Counted from the stretch's first letter, positions 1-5,594 are shown. The stretch: 8,533 bases of DNA from Candidatus Zixiibacteriota bacterium (GCA_024230695.1 JAAERC010000311.1:1-8533), one strand, 5' to 3'. Notes: generated from the letters alone by a model not told the origin. A program made the numbers and translations.

Positions 1-34
1 TGCAGACGGCCTGTCTGCCCCAATAATAAAAATC

Positions 35-82
35 CCTCATAACCTAAATACGTTCAAACAATTACAGCAAAATGGGTTCGTT
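35..82 (-). repeat. Left arm of 48-bp inverted repeat bracketing the accessory genes
   Basis: Positions 61-82 are an exact 22-bp reverse-complement match to 3223-3244, and 35-44 match 3261-3270 in the same way. The two conserved blocks are separated by 16 nt of unrelated sequence in both copies. This copy is in minus orientation. Outside it lies a CAGAC/GTCTG hairpin (2-18), as also happens outside the right copy (3469-3488). The nature of the element is unknown; it could be a dispersed intergenic repeat or a boundary of a transferred block. Confidence 0.8.
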
Positions 83-287
83 CCTTCACTTTTGAGATTT
101 TACTACCAATTCGATGTTGTTTCTGTCTACTTCCCCTATGGTTTATCAATCAATACTCTATTCCATCCTCAATAATCATCCATGTACACAAAGGCGCGAA
201 TATAATTCAACAACGATTTGATGGTGAAATTGTATGGACACCCACTCTAAAGTGTGGGCCATCCTGCCAAATCTCTGTTGTCGAAAC

Positions 288-308
288 CGCCAGCAATGGC
301 GTTTTTTT
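288..308 (+). terminator. Intrinsic terminator-like hairpin without an obvious gene
   Basis: The stem CGCCA (288-292) pairs with TGGCG (297-301) across a GCAA tetraloop and is followed by seven T (302-308). The preceding GTCGAAAC also resembles the GTCGAAACC...GGTTTTGAC hairpins of the repeats at 2197 and 2920, so it may be a diverged member of that family. No gene ending just upstream is visible in the window; it could serve a gene or small RNA I cannot recognise. Confidence 0.5.
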
Positions 309-406
309 AAACCTTTTAATCTCATATTCTAATCGATAATTATCTGTTGATTATTAGTGAAGTCGAGTGTATATTTATACTAAGTTTATGACATATATAA
401 AATATT

Positions 407-814
407 ATGGAAAATAAACAAAAACATCTTGAATTCATCCAATCGGTTATATGTCGGATGGCGAGCAATTCCTTTTTATTAAAAGGGTGGTCAGTTACAT
501 TAGTCGCGGCACTTTTTATTTTTGCAACCAAGGATGCGAACATTGATTTTATCTTTATAGCGTTTATTCCAATTACTATTTTTTGGATTTTAGATGGCTA
601 TTTTCTTTCACAAGAAAGGCTGTATAGAGATTTATATAAGAATGTTAGCAAAAAGGACGAATCTGAAATAGACTATTCTATGAATGCAAGCATTTATAAA
701 AATAATAATAAGAATGGTTGGATCAGATCAATGTTCTCAATAACTCTAAGTTGGTTCTATCTATCTTTAATTACGGTGATGCTTGTCATACTGTATTTAA
801 TAAAATGTTATTAA
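407..814 (+). CDS. Three-TM membrane protein, putative partner of the TIR protein
   Basis: This 135-residue protein has three predicted membrane helices: about 25-41 (WSVTLVAALFIFA), 46-66 and 110-133. Charge distribution (K4, K6, H7 at the N-terminus; R71, R74, K78, K82, K83, K98, K102 in the loop after TM2) puts the N-terminus and a loop of about 42 residues in the cytoplasm. From memory, the N-terminal stretch FIQSVICRMASNSFLLKGW and the QERLYRDLY motif after TM2 resemble a small family that often sits beside TIR-like DUF1863 genes; I could not check this. The TIR gene follows after 83 nt in the same direction. By analogy with defence systems where a TIR enzyme makes a nucleotide signal and a second protein kills the cell, it could be a membrane-disrupting effector. 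That role is inference, as no ligand-binding domain is visible. No Shine-Dalgarno sequence precedes the ATG. Confidence 0.8.
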   Translation: MENKQKHLEFIQSVICRMASNSFLLKGWSVTLVAALFIFATKDANIDFIFIAFIPITIFWILDGYFLSQERLYRDLYKNVSKKDESEIDYSMNASIYKNNNKNGWIRSMFSITLSWFYLSLITVMLVILYLIKCY

Positions 815-830
815 TAAATCAATTGAAATA

Positions 831-854
831 AATGATAATGTCAATGTCAATGAT
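831..854 (+). repeat. Four tandem hexamers AATGAT/AATGTC
   Basis: Positions 831-854 read AATGAT, AATGTC, AATGTC, AATGAT, a symmetrical run of four 6-bp units between the membrane-protein and TIR genes. It could be a protein-binding array or a slippage product; nothing further supports a role. Confidence 0.5.
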
Positions 855-873
855 TATAATATCTAGAAAGATG

Positions 874-892
874 TCCTTTAATTTTTAAAGGA
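874..892 (+). promoter_or_regulatory. Hairpin covering the ribosome-binding site of the TIR gene
   Basis: TCCTTTAA (874-881) is perfectly complementary to TTAAAGGA (885-892), with a 3-nt TTT loop. The 3' arm contains most of the Shine-Dalgarno sequence AAAGGAG (887-893), which sits 4 nt before the ATG at 898. Folding of this 8-bp stem in the mRNA would block ribosome entry, which would keep a potentially toxic TIR protein low or make it conditional. The base pairing is seen directly; the regulatory role is inferred. Confidence 0.6.
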
Positions 893-897
893 GAACT

Positions 898-1398
898 ATG
901 CCAAAAAGACAAGTATTTTATAGTTTTCATTATAAGCCAGACTCTTGGCGAGCTTCGACAGTCCGCAATATTGGTTCTATAGAGGGTAATAGACCCGCAC
1001 CCGACAATGATTGGGAAACCATTACGTCCGGTGGCGATGCAGCTATTAAGAATTGGATAGATGATCAGATGAAATATAGATCTTGTAGTGTTATTCTTAT
1101 TGGAAATAAAACAGCGGGCAGAAAATGGATAACTCATGAAATAATTAAATCATGGGATGCAGGCATGGGTGTCGTCGGCATCCACATTTATGGGCTAAAG
1201 AATCAAGATGGGTATATTGCCGACAAAGGGAATAATCCATTTGATCACATTACTCTCGGGAATTCTATTACAAAATTATCTTCAGTAGTGAAATGTTACA
1301 CACCATCGGGATCAAATAGTAAAGAAAGATATGCTTGGATATCAAAACATATAGCCAATGCTGTTGAAGAGGCAATAACTATAAGAAATAATTACTGA
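898..1398 (+). CDS. ThsB/MTH538-like TIR-domain protein, putative NAD-processing defence enzyme
   Basis: This 166-residue cytoplasmic protein is almost entirely one TIR-like domain of the DUF1863 type (Pfam PF08937, MTH538/ThsB-like). The first strand and following loop are VFYSFHYKPDSWRASTVRN (6-24). Then come GGDAAIKNWIDDQM (45-58), the second strand CSVILIGNKTAGRKWITHEI (63-82) and the strand VVGIHIYGLKN (92-102). E81 in the KWITHEIIKSW segment is at the position expected of the catalytic glutamate of TIR NADases. In Thoeris, ThsB senses phage and makes an ADP-ribose-derived signal that activates ThsA. No ThsA-like SIR2/SLOG or macro gene is present here; instead a three-TM protein is encoded just upstream. 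The start at 898 has a strong AAAGGAG 4 nt upstream. The assignment to the TIR-like family is firm, while the reaction and the defence role are inferred. Confidence 0.88.
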   Translation: MPKRQVFYSFHYKPDSWRASTVRNIGSIEGNRPAPDNDWETITSGGDAAIKNWIDDQMKYRSCSVILIGNKTAGRKWITHEIIKSWDAGMGVVGIHIYGLKNQDGYIADKGNNPFDHITLGNSITKLSSVVKCYTPSGSNSKERYAWISKHIANAVEEAITIRNNY

Positions 1399-1401
1399 AC
1401 G

Positions 1402-1438
1402 TCCCACTAAAATGTGGATAAGGCTGGGTAGCCCAGAG
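1402..1438 (+). repeat. CCCACT-type stem-loop repeat before the ankyrin gene
   Basis: The sequence after the TIR stop contains CCCACTAAAATGTGG, similar to CCCACTCTAAAGTGTGGG at 241-258. A hairpin follows in which CTGGG pairs with CCCAG across TAG. It appears to be a diverged member of the intergenic hairpin repeats of this block. It also supplies the ATG at 1412 that extends the ankyrin reading frame upstream. Confidence 0.45.
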
Positions 1439-1480
1439 CTTGTTATAAATCCTGAGATAGATGAAGGGCTGTGGGAATAT

Positions 1481-1529
1481 AAATCTAACGCTTCGCGCAA
1501 TGTCGAAAGTGCAGGGCTTTCGACTTACT
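1481..1529 (+). repeat. Partial copy (C) of the hairpin repeat
   Basis: From CGCTTCGCGC at 1489 to 1529 this matches the centre of the repeats at 2246-2285 and 2965-3004, with few differences. It includes the hairpin in which GTCGAAAGT is followed by a GCAGG-like loop and CTTTCGAC. It lies just before the preferred ATG (1532) of the ankyrin gene and is in frame with it by chance. Confidence 0.8.
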
Positions 1530-1531
1530 TA

Positions 1532-2191
1532 ATGAAAGGTAAAATAGTGGTAGATTCATCACAAAATACTCCTCAAATCTCCGCTTTTGCAGGAGATATG
1601 AATTTTATGGTATCGTATTTTAAAGCCGGCGGCCCGGTTCTGCATAGCAACGATGAAGGTGATAGTATTTTGCACGCTGCCGCTGAAGGATGGCAGTTTC
1701 AAATGGTGCAATTTCTAATACTTTCTGGTGCCGATGTAAATGCTAGGAATAATAATGGTGAAACCCCTTTACATATTATTATTCGGAGTAACGACGCTCC
1801 ATTCGAGGGAAAATTTCTTAGACATACAACACCCGAAAATGCCAGAAAAGAAACATTTCGAATACTTCTTTGCAATGGCGCAGATACAAGTATTCAAGAT
1901 AATCGAGGAGGTAATGCTCTACATGTTGCCGCCAGTGAAGGAGACGTAATCGGAATTGATGAATTGGCTATTGGCGGGCGCATAAAATTGATAGACGCTG
2001 TTACCAGCAAGGGAGCAACCGCACTTGTGCTGGCTATTTTTCAAGAACATGCTGAATGTATAAAACGATTGATAGCATATGGTGCAGATGTAAACTATGA
2101 ACTTCGTGATGATGTTACTCCTCTAACGTTATTACACTCTAGCAAAAATCCGGAGTTGAAAGCTATCTATAAGGCTACAATTAATAAATAG
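1532..2191 (+). CDS. Ankyrin-repeat protein
   Basis: This protein of 219 residues consists of ankyrin repeats, approximately at 13-42, 43-75, 77-126 (with an inserted loop of about 17 residues), 128-160, 162-194 and a capping helix pair 196-219. Clear signatures are DSILHAAAEG, LILSGADVNARNNNGETPLH, LLCNGADTSIQDNRGGNALHVAA and LIAYGADVNYE. There is no signal peptide or membrane helix, so it is a cytoplasmic protein-binding scaffold; its partner is unknown. The frame is open back to an ATG at 1412, but 1412-1531 consists largely of intergenic hairpin repeats, and the first ankyrin repeat begins only 12 residues after the ATG at 1532, so I prefer 1532. Neither ATG has a Shine-Dalgarno sequence. 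AGGAG at 1591 would suit an ATG at 1607, but that would cut into repeat 1. It lies 133 nt after the TIR gene and could work with it, but the repeats between them speak against a tight operon. Confidence 0.8.
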   Translation: MKGKIVVDSSQNTPQISAFAGDMNFMVSYFKAGGPVLHSNDEGDSILHAAAEGWQFQMVQFLILSGADVNARNNNGETPLHIIIRSNDAPFEGKFLRHTTPENARKETFRILLCNGADTSIQDNRGGNALHVAASEGDVIGIDELAIGGRIKLIDAVTSKGATALVLAIFQEHAECIKRLIAYGADVNYELRDDVTPLTLLHSSKNPELKAIYKATINK

Positions 2192-2196
2192 TTATT

Positions 2197-2326
2197 GTAG
2201 GTCGAAACCCAGAAAAGTGGTTTTGACAATATTTAATTAATCTTGCGCTTCGCGCAATGTCGAAAGTGCAGGACTTTCGACCTACTCAAATTGTTAGGAG
2301 TGCATTTTCTGGACCTGATCTACAAA
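2197..2326 (+). repeat. Full copy (A) of the ~130-bp multi-hairpin repeat
   Basis: The unit begins with GTAGGTCGAAA (2197-2207), whose complement TTTCGACCTAC occurs at 2275-2285. Within it are a GTCGAAACC/GGTTTTGAC hairpin (2201-2227), a GCGCTTCGCGC mini-palindrome, a GTCGAAAGT/ACTTTCGAC hairpin (2260-2282), and a degenerate GTTAGGA...ACCTGAT hairpin. Positions 2221-2290 match 2940-3009 with a single difference. It starts 5 nt after the ankyrin stop codon and may end transcripts there, although no long T-run follows. Confidence 0.9.
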
Positions 2327-2327
2327 C

Positions 2328-2347
2328 TTATAACATGGAGGTTATAA
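2328..2347 (+). promoter_or_regulatory. Inverted repeat presenting the barrel-gene ribosome-binding site
   Basis: TTATAAC (2328-2334) is the exact complement of GTTATAA (2341-2347), leaving the 6-nt loop ATGGAG. The Shine-Dalgarno GGAGG (2337-2341) therefore lies in the loop and the first pair of the stem, 7 nt before the ATG at 2349. It could present or gate the ribosome site, or be an operator; the role is inferred. Confidence 0.5.
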
Positions 2348-2348
2348 A

Positions 2349-2900
2349 ATGAAACAACTTATTGTTTTGTTATCTGTCGGTGCAATAATCCTTATTCCTC
2401 TTTCTGGATTATGCGATGATACAAGTATTCTTCAACCATATGGATTTCGTTTGCCATTTATGGAAAAAGGCGAATATATAATATCTCTCAATTACTATAA
2501 TTACAGTTCCAGGGCAACAACTGATTATAATACACCTGATTATTCTTCATCTAAGTATGACGATATTAATATCGCATTAAAATCCACAATTGCATTGTCT
2601 AAAAAATTACTTATTCAAAGTGGAGTTGTATTTTATCCAAATCAGATCTCATCAGAATACCGCAGTTATGTTTATAATGATTACTTATATGACGATAAAC
2701 AGAAGTCATATATGAGACCGAATTTTCTTGTTGTATTTAGACCGACAAGATCTCTTGAAATCTGGAGTGAAGTTGAATTTGGTAATAGGAAAACAGATTA
2801 TTTATGGCTTGATGGCACTAATCCCGAAACATATCAGACCAGAAATAGTTATAAATTTTCTATATTTTCAGCTGGAATAACTTTCCACGGTCAACTATAA
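2349..2900 (+). CDS. Small secreted protein, probable outer-membrane beta-barrel or barrel fragment
   Basis: The 183-residue product starts with a signal peptide (about 1-22: KQ, then LIVLLSVGAIILIPLSGLC). Cleavage near GLC-DD is likely; the residue before Cys22 is Leu, so it is not a canonical lipobox. The mature part is rich in Tyr, Ser and Asn and has alternating beta-strand-like segments such as GEYIISLNYYNYSS, INIALKSTIAL, KLLIQSGVVFYP, NFLVVFRPTRSLEIWSEVEFG and YKFSIFSAGITFHGQL. The last ends the chain with an alternating pattern like the C-terminal strand of barrels. At this length it would be a small barrel, or the remnant of a larger porin-like protein. The start has GGAGG at 7 nt. 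I do not recognise a specific family. It is framed on both sides by the same ~130-bp repeat, 22 nt before its start and 19 nt after its stop, so it is probably a separate cassette-like unit rather than part of the TIR operon. Confidence 0.7.
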   Translation: MKQLIVLLSVGAIILIPLSGLCDDTSILQPYGFRLPFMEKGEYIISLNYYNYSSRATTDYNTPDYSSSKYDDINIALKSTIALSKKLLIQSGVVFYPNQISSEYRSYVYNDYLYDDKQKSYMRPNFLVVFRPTRSLEIWSEVEFGNRKTDYLWLDGTNPETYQTRNSYKFSIFSAGITFHGQL

Positions 2901-2919
2901 ATCCATATATGTAGTATTT

Positions 2920-3045
2920 GTGGGTCGAAATCGTTGCGGTTTTGACAATATTTAATTAATCTTGCGCTTCGCGCGATGTCGAAAGTGCAGGACTTTCGAC
3001 CTACTCAAATAGTCAGGAGCGCATTTTCTGGTCCTGACCTACAAA
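2920..3045 (+). repeat. Full copy (B) of the multi-hairpin repeat
   Basis: It has the same layout and orientation as 2197-2326. The first hairpin pairs GTCGAAATCG with CGGTTTTGAC (2924-2946, with one G-T pair), the central one GTCGAAAGT with ACTTTCGAC. The last one is better preserved than in copy A: GTCAGGA (3012-3018) with TCCTGAC (3032-3038). Loop sequences differ between the copies while the stems are kept, which suggests that the folded form matters. Confidence 0.9.
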
Positions 3046-3049
3046 GACT

Positions 3050-3071
3050 GGACAGACAGGAATGTCTATCC
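3050..3071 (+). repeat. CAGACA-type stem-loop
   Basis: GGACAGACA (3050-3058) pairs with TGTCTATCC (3063-3071) with one mismatch across a GGAA tetraloop. It resembles the hairpins at 2-18 and 3469-3488 and is probably another intergenic repeat type. Confidence 0.5.
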
Positions 3072-3222
3072 TACTAAAATACAACACAAAATCACTATTA
3101 ATTCAATGTTGATTTGATTCCCGCATCTTTTCTATGATGCCGATAGTACTGAAACAAAAATTACAATTTTGCTACAAAGAAACCGTACGAACACATCGTG
3201 CTGTAAAAAGTGTTTTTGACAA

Positions 3223-3270
3223 AACGAACCCATTTTGCTGTAATCTCTAAGTGGTGAATGGGTTATGAGG
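3223..3270 (+). repeat. Right arm of 48-bp inverted repeat
   Basis: This is the plus-orientation partner of 35-82: 22 bp exact (3223-3244), 16 nt variable, then GGTTATGAGG (3261-3270). Together the two arms enclose the membrane/TIR/ankyrin/barrel genes and every copy of the 130-bp repeat. Confidence 0.8.
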
Positions 3271-3382
3271 AATTTTGGAGAGAATAATAATCAGCATGGA
3301 TTCCCGCGTACGTGGCAATGACGTTGGGAGGGCGCGGGAATGACGTTAATGGGAGCGGGCGATCTACATAATTCCGTCAGGC

Positions 3383-3456
3383 AAGGGTTTCTGACGGTGC
3401 AAGGGGAAAGGGTTTATGAGGGCGCAAGGGGTAAGGGTTTCTGACGGTGCAAGGGG
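3383..3456 (+). repeat. Three-copy 25-bp tandem repeat
   Basis: Copies start at 3383, 3408 and 3433. The first and third are identical over 24 bp; the middle one keeps AAGGGTTT at one end and GCAAGGGG at the other but differs in the centre. The copies are G-rich on the + strand. Just before, CCGTCAG (3374-3380) pairs with CTGACGG (3391-3397). Confidence 0.85.
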
Positions 3457-3468
3457 CAAATTGTCTGG

Positions 3469-3488
3469 GGCAGATGTGGACATCTGCC
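3469..3488. repeat. Strong palindromic hairpin near the glycosyltransferase gene end
   Basis: GGCAGATGT (3469-3477) is the perfect complement of ACATCTGCC (3480-3488) with only GG between them. Neither side has a T-run, so it is not a standard intrinsic terminator, although it lies 32 nt past the stop codon of the minus-strand gene and could still protect or end that mRNA. It resembles the palindrome at 2-18. Confidence 0.6.
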
Positions 3489-3519
3489 GCCCACAAATTT
3501 GGACTTGTAATATTAATGA

Positions 3520-4986
3520 TTATTCGGTTAATAAACTATCGCGTTTGTAGATATCGTACTCATATTCAGAAGTGATATATTTGAAATAATCGTTTTCAAG
3601 GCAGGTAATATCATCTAAAGCACAACCAAATTCTTTTTTATATCTGTTATCGATGATTATATAATCGACGTCGTTTTCGAGTCCGATTAAACAGGCATTT
3701 TCGGCATTAAAGTCTTTATCTCTTGTATCCAGGATGATTTTTGCCGGAAGAAACCCAACGATTTCATAATTGCCAATTTCGTTAAACATAAACTTCATCG
3801 GTGCCAGTAGTTTGCTGTCTTTGGGGATATGTGACGCAACCGCACGATGAATTTCACCCCAGTTTTCTTTGCCGAAAATAGTTAACTTAATGGTAGTATA
3901 GGAGCCAAATAAAATTGTGAAAGATAGTATAATAAGAAACAATTTATGAATAAGACTTTTTTGCTTTGCACTGTCATTAATCAGCATATAAATATATTCC
4001 GCAATCATTAATGCAAAGTAAGGGAATAGTAAAATAGCATATTTGGTTGTCTTATTATGATTGATAGCGCCCATAAGGATTATTAAACAGAAAGTATAAA
4101 TAAGTAGATGTTTTCTGTCGGTCGGTTTATTTTTGATCCAGTAAAAGGCTGATAGCAAAAACAGAATGGTTATCCCGATGATCTCCGGCTTACGAAATAG
4201 TCGTTTATGTTCATCAAGCAAATTGGTAAAAGGCATAGACCATTGGGCATTACCACCGGCGTTACTTGGGTCATTCATAAACTGCATGCCAAATAGCTCA
4301 AAATTCCCAATTGTTTCATAGAAATAGAATGAGGCAACTAAAGCCGCTATTGCCGAGAATATCCCAAAATGAGTCCACCTCTTTTTGTATAATAGTAAGG
4401 CGGCTCCGGCCCCGATAAAAATGATTCCATTGAGATGAATCAATAATGAGAATCCGGCAATGACTGCTGATAAAATTAAATACAATTTATTATTATTTTG
4501 AATAAATATATACAGAAAAAAGAAACTCATAAAACCGGTGGCGCAAATCATTATCTCCGGGCGGTATAATATTGCGTTTCGAAATATTAATGGGCAAAAT
4601 AACAGCACTACTAAGGTTATCTTGAATATTGTAATATTGTAGTATCTTTTGCAAAAGTGGTACAACAGACCGGTCAGTAAAATACCAAATAAAAGTGAGA
4701 TCAATCGCAAACAAAAAAGACTTAATCCGAAGAATTTTATTGAAAACGCACCGATCCAGATGAAAACCTTATGATAAACCAGTATTCTTTCATCGTATCT
4801 GAGAAAATCCTGAAACATCTCAGATTTAACAAATCCATCTTCAGCCAGATAATGAGCCTGTTCCCCGAACCAGGGTTCATCGATGTCGATATAAAGACCG
4901 GGAATATTTATGGCAAAAAGAATCAATTGGAAAATCAGAAGTGACCATATAATCGGTCGGTAGTATTTTATAAGTAGTTCCTTCAT
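3520..4986 (-). CDS. GT39/ArnT-like membrane glycosyltransferase
   Basis: A 488-residue GT-C fold protein. Following a first membrane helix (about 13-30), the first periplasmic loop has the acidic motif DIDEPWFGEQAHYLAEDG, with D36-E37 at the place of the catalytic/metal acidic pair of the PMT/ArnT family. Around ten more hydrophobic helices follow up to about residue 370, including FIWIGAFSIKFFGLSLF and FLLSAFYWI. The last ~115 residues form a soluble domain (NWGEIHRAVASHIPKDSKLL... DYIIIDNRYKK), as often seen in this family. Such enzymes transfer a sugar from a polyprenyl-phosphate donor to lipid, polysaccharide or protein outside the inner membrane; the substrate cannot be read from sequence. 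The ATG has no clear Shine-Dalgarno sequence. The gene lies downstream of the DUF6249-like gene on the same strand, but an intrinsic terminator sits between them, so it probably has its own promoter in the 57-nt AT-rich leader. Confidence 0.88.
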   Translation of the reverse strand: MKELLIKYYRPIIWSLLIFQLILFAINIPGLYIDIDEPWFGEQAHYLAEDGFVKSEMFQDFLRYDERILVYHKVFIWIGAFSIKFFGLSLFCLRLISLLFGILLTGLLYHFCKRYYNITIFKITLVVLLFCPLIFRNAILYRPEIMICATGFMSFFFLYIFIQNNNKLYLILSAVIAGFSLLIHLNGIIFIGAGAALLLYKKRWTHFGIFSAIAALVASFYFYETIGNFELFGMQFMNDPSNAGGNAQWSMPFTNLLDEHKRLFRKPEIIGITILFLLSAFYWIKNKPTDRKHLLIYTFCLIILMGAINHNKTTKYAILLFPYFALMIAEYIYMLINDSAKQKSLIHKLFLIILSFTILFGSYTTIKLTIFGKENWGEIHRAVASHIPKDSKLLAPMKFMFNEIGNYEIVGFLPAKIILDTRDKDFNAENACLIGLENDVDYIIIDNRYKKEFGCALDDITCLENDYFKYITSEYEYDIYKRDSLLTE

Positions 4987-5043
4987 TATTGCTTAATGTA
5001 ATGTATTAAAAATATATATAAATATGAAGGAGAATTATCAGAC

Positions 5044-5075
5044 AAAAAAAGGCAGGTCTTTTGGACCTGCCTTTT
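5044..5075 (-). terminator. Intrinsic terminator of the DUF6249-like gene
   Basis: On the minus strand GGCAGGTC pairs with GACCTGCC (5051-5058 with 5064-5071) around a 5-nt loop, extended by an A4/T4 segment, and is followed by seven T (5050 to 5044). It lies 32 nt after the stop codon of the gene ending at 5108. On the + strand only four T follow, so it is stronger in the minus direction. Confidence 0.92.
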
Positions 5076-5107
5076 GATAATAATTGGAGGATTATTATCT
5101 CGTTCGG

Positions 5108-5485
5108 TTATTCAATTTTGTTTTTTTCTTTCTCTTCCATCTCTTTCGCTTTTATGGATGCCAGACCGTAGTAAATAAGCATTGCGACACCTGCTGCCAT
5201 TAACATCACGCCAAAATAAATCTCAGAACTGATATAAGTTGGCAGAACCTGTAATACTACAATTACAACTCCCACAAAAGTCAGAACTAATCCCCACTTA
5301 AGTGATGATGGCAGAAAAGTTTCGGAATCGAATTTAAACATCTTGGCGGCTTCTTCGCCAACTAAGCCTTTTTCAATCATTTTCTTACGGGTAGCATAAT
5401 TGAGCGACATCTTGACTATATAGGCTATTACCGGAAAGATAACAAATACCGGGGCCAATTCAGCCAGTGTTTCCATTGCAGTCAT
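5108..5485 (-). CDS. DUF6249-like small membrane protein
   Basis: The protein has 125 residues with three membrane helices: about 11-27 (APVFVIFPVIAYIVKMSL), 63-80 (KWGLVLTFVGVVIVVLQV) and 88-107 (SEIYFGVMLMAAGVAMLIYYG). After TM1 comes the motif RKKMIEKGLVGEE (33-45), the (K/R)xxxIEKG signature I associate with DUF6249 proteins, and it ends in a charged tail (KAKEMEEKEKNKIE). Function is not known for the family; members are often found beside ECF sigma factors, as here. It is divergent from the sigma gene and has a promoter-like site of the same layout as that gene, so it may be a regulon member or a feedback element. The start has AAGGAGGT close upstream (about 5 nt). A second ATG 9 nt inside is less well placed. 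Confidence 0.8.
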   Translation of the reverse strand: MTAMETLAELAPVFVIFPVIAYIVKMSLNYATRKKMIEKGLVGEEAAKMFKFDSETFLPSSLKWGLVLTFVGVVIVVLQVLPTYISSEIYFGVMLMAAGVAMLIYYGLASIKAKEMEEKEKNKIE

Positions 5486-5545
5486 AAGACCTCCTTTTAT
5501 TAATTTTACTGTTATTTCTTCTTATCATTTTTTACCTTCATAAAA

Positions 5546-5574
5546 ATAGACAGCAATATAAATAAAATGTTGCA
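5546..5574 (-). promoter_or_regulatory. Putative ECF promoter of the DUF6249-like gene
   Basis: Read on the minus strand, TGCAAC (5574 to 5569) is followed after 17 nt by GTCTAT (5551 to 5546). ECF promoters generally have AAC in the -35 element and a GTC/CGTC-like -10 element at this distance. The same layout appears on the other strand in front of the sigma gene. This leaves a leader of roughly 50 nt. Confidence 0.55.
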
Positions 5575-5594
5575 GAATTTATTTATAAAATACC

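Larger units (their letters stand above)
1..406. other. Gene-free left flank with repeats and a terminator-like hairpin
   Basis: I find no convincing coding sequence here. The stretch holds a palindromic hairpin at 2-18 (GCAGAC pairing with GTCTGC), the left arm of a 48-bp inverted repeat (35-82), a CCCACTCTAAAGTGTGGG stem-loop at 241-258, and a terminator-like hairpin with a T-run at 288-308. The rest (about 85-235 and 310-406) is AT-rich and shows nothing I can assign. The promoter of the gene at 407 must lie here, but I cannot place it with confidence. Confidence 0.6.
2901..3519. other. Repeat-rich intergenic region
   Basis: No coding sequence is supported here. In order it holds repeat copy B (2920-3045), a hairpin at 3050-3071, a featureless AT-rich stretch (about 3075-3200), the right arm of the 48-bp inverted repeat (3223-3270), a GC-richer stretch with TTCCCGCG (3301-3308) complementary to CGCGGGAA (3333-3340) and two AATGACGTT copies about 22 bp apart, a 25-bp tandem repeat (3383-3456), and a strong hairpin at 3469-3488. 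The barrel gene and the glycosyltransferase gene converge on it, so it must hold the ends of both transcripts. Confidence 0.7.

Noticed and set aside
340..543. Reading frame of 67 residues on the minus strand
   Set aside because: It overlaps the well-supported membrane protein at 407-814 in antisense, has no protein-like features and no ribosome site.
847..1137. Minus-strand frame of 96 residues
   Set aside because: It is antisense to the TIR gene, whose domain motifs and Shine-Dalgarno are clear.
1489..3045. Integron-like cassette array with attC sites
   Set aside because: The gene-repeat-gene-repeat order suggests it, but the repeats are serial hairpins and I do not find paired RYYYAAC/GTTRRRY core sites, nor an integrase gene in the window.
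3383..3456. CRISPR array
   Set aside because: Units follow each other with a period of 25 bp and single-base gaps, so there are no spacers, and no cas genes are seen.
5024..5077. Plus-strand mini-ORF of 17 codons across the terminator
   Set aside because: It reads through the terminator stem and has no ribosome site; the start-like MKEN is coincidental.
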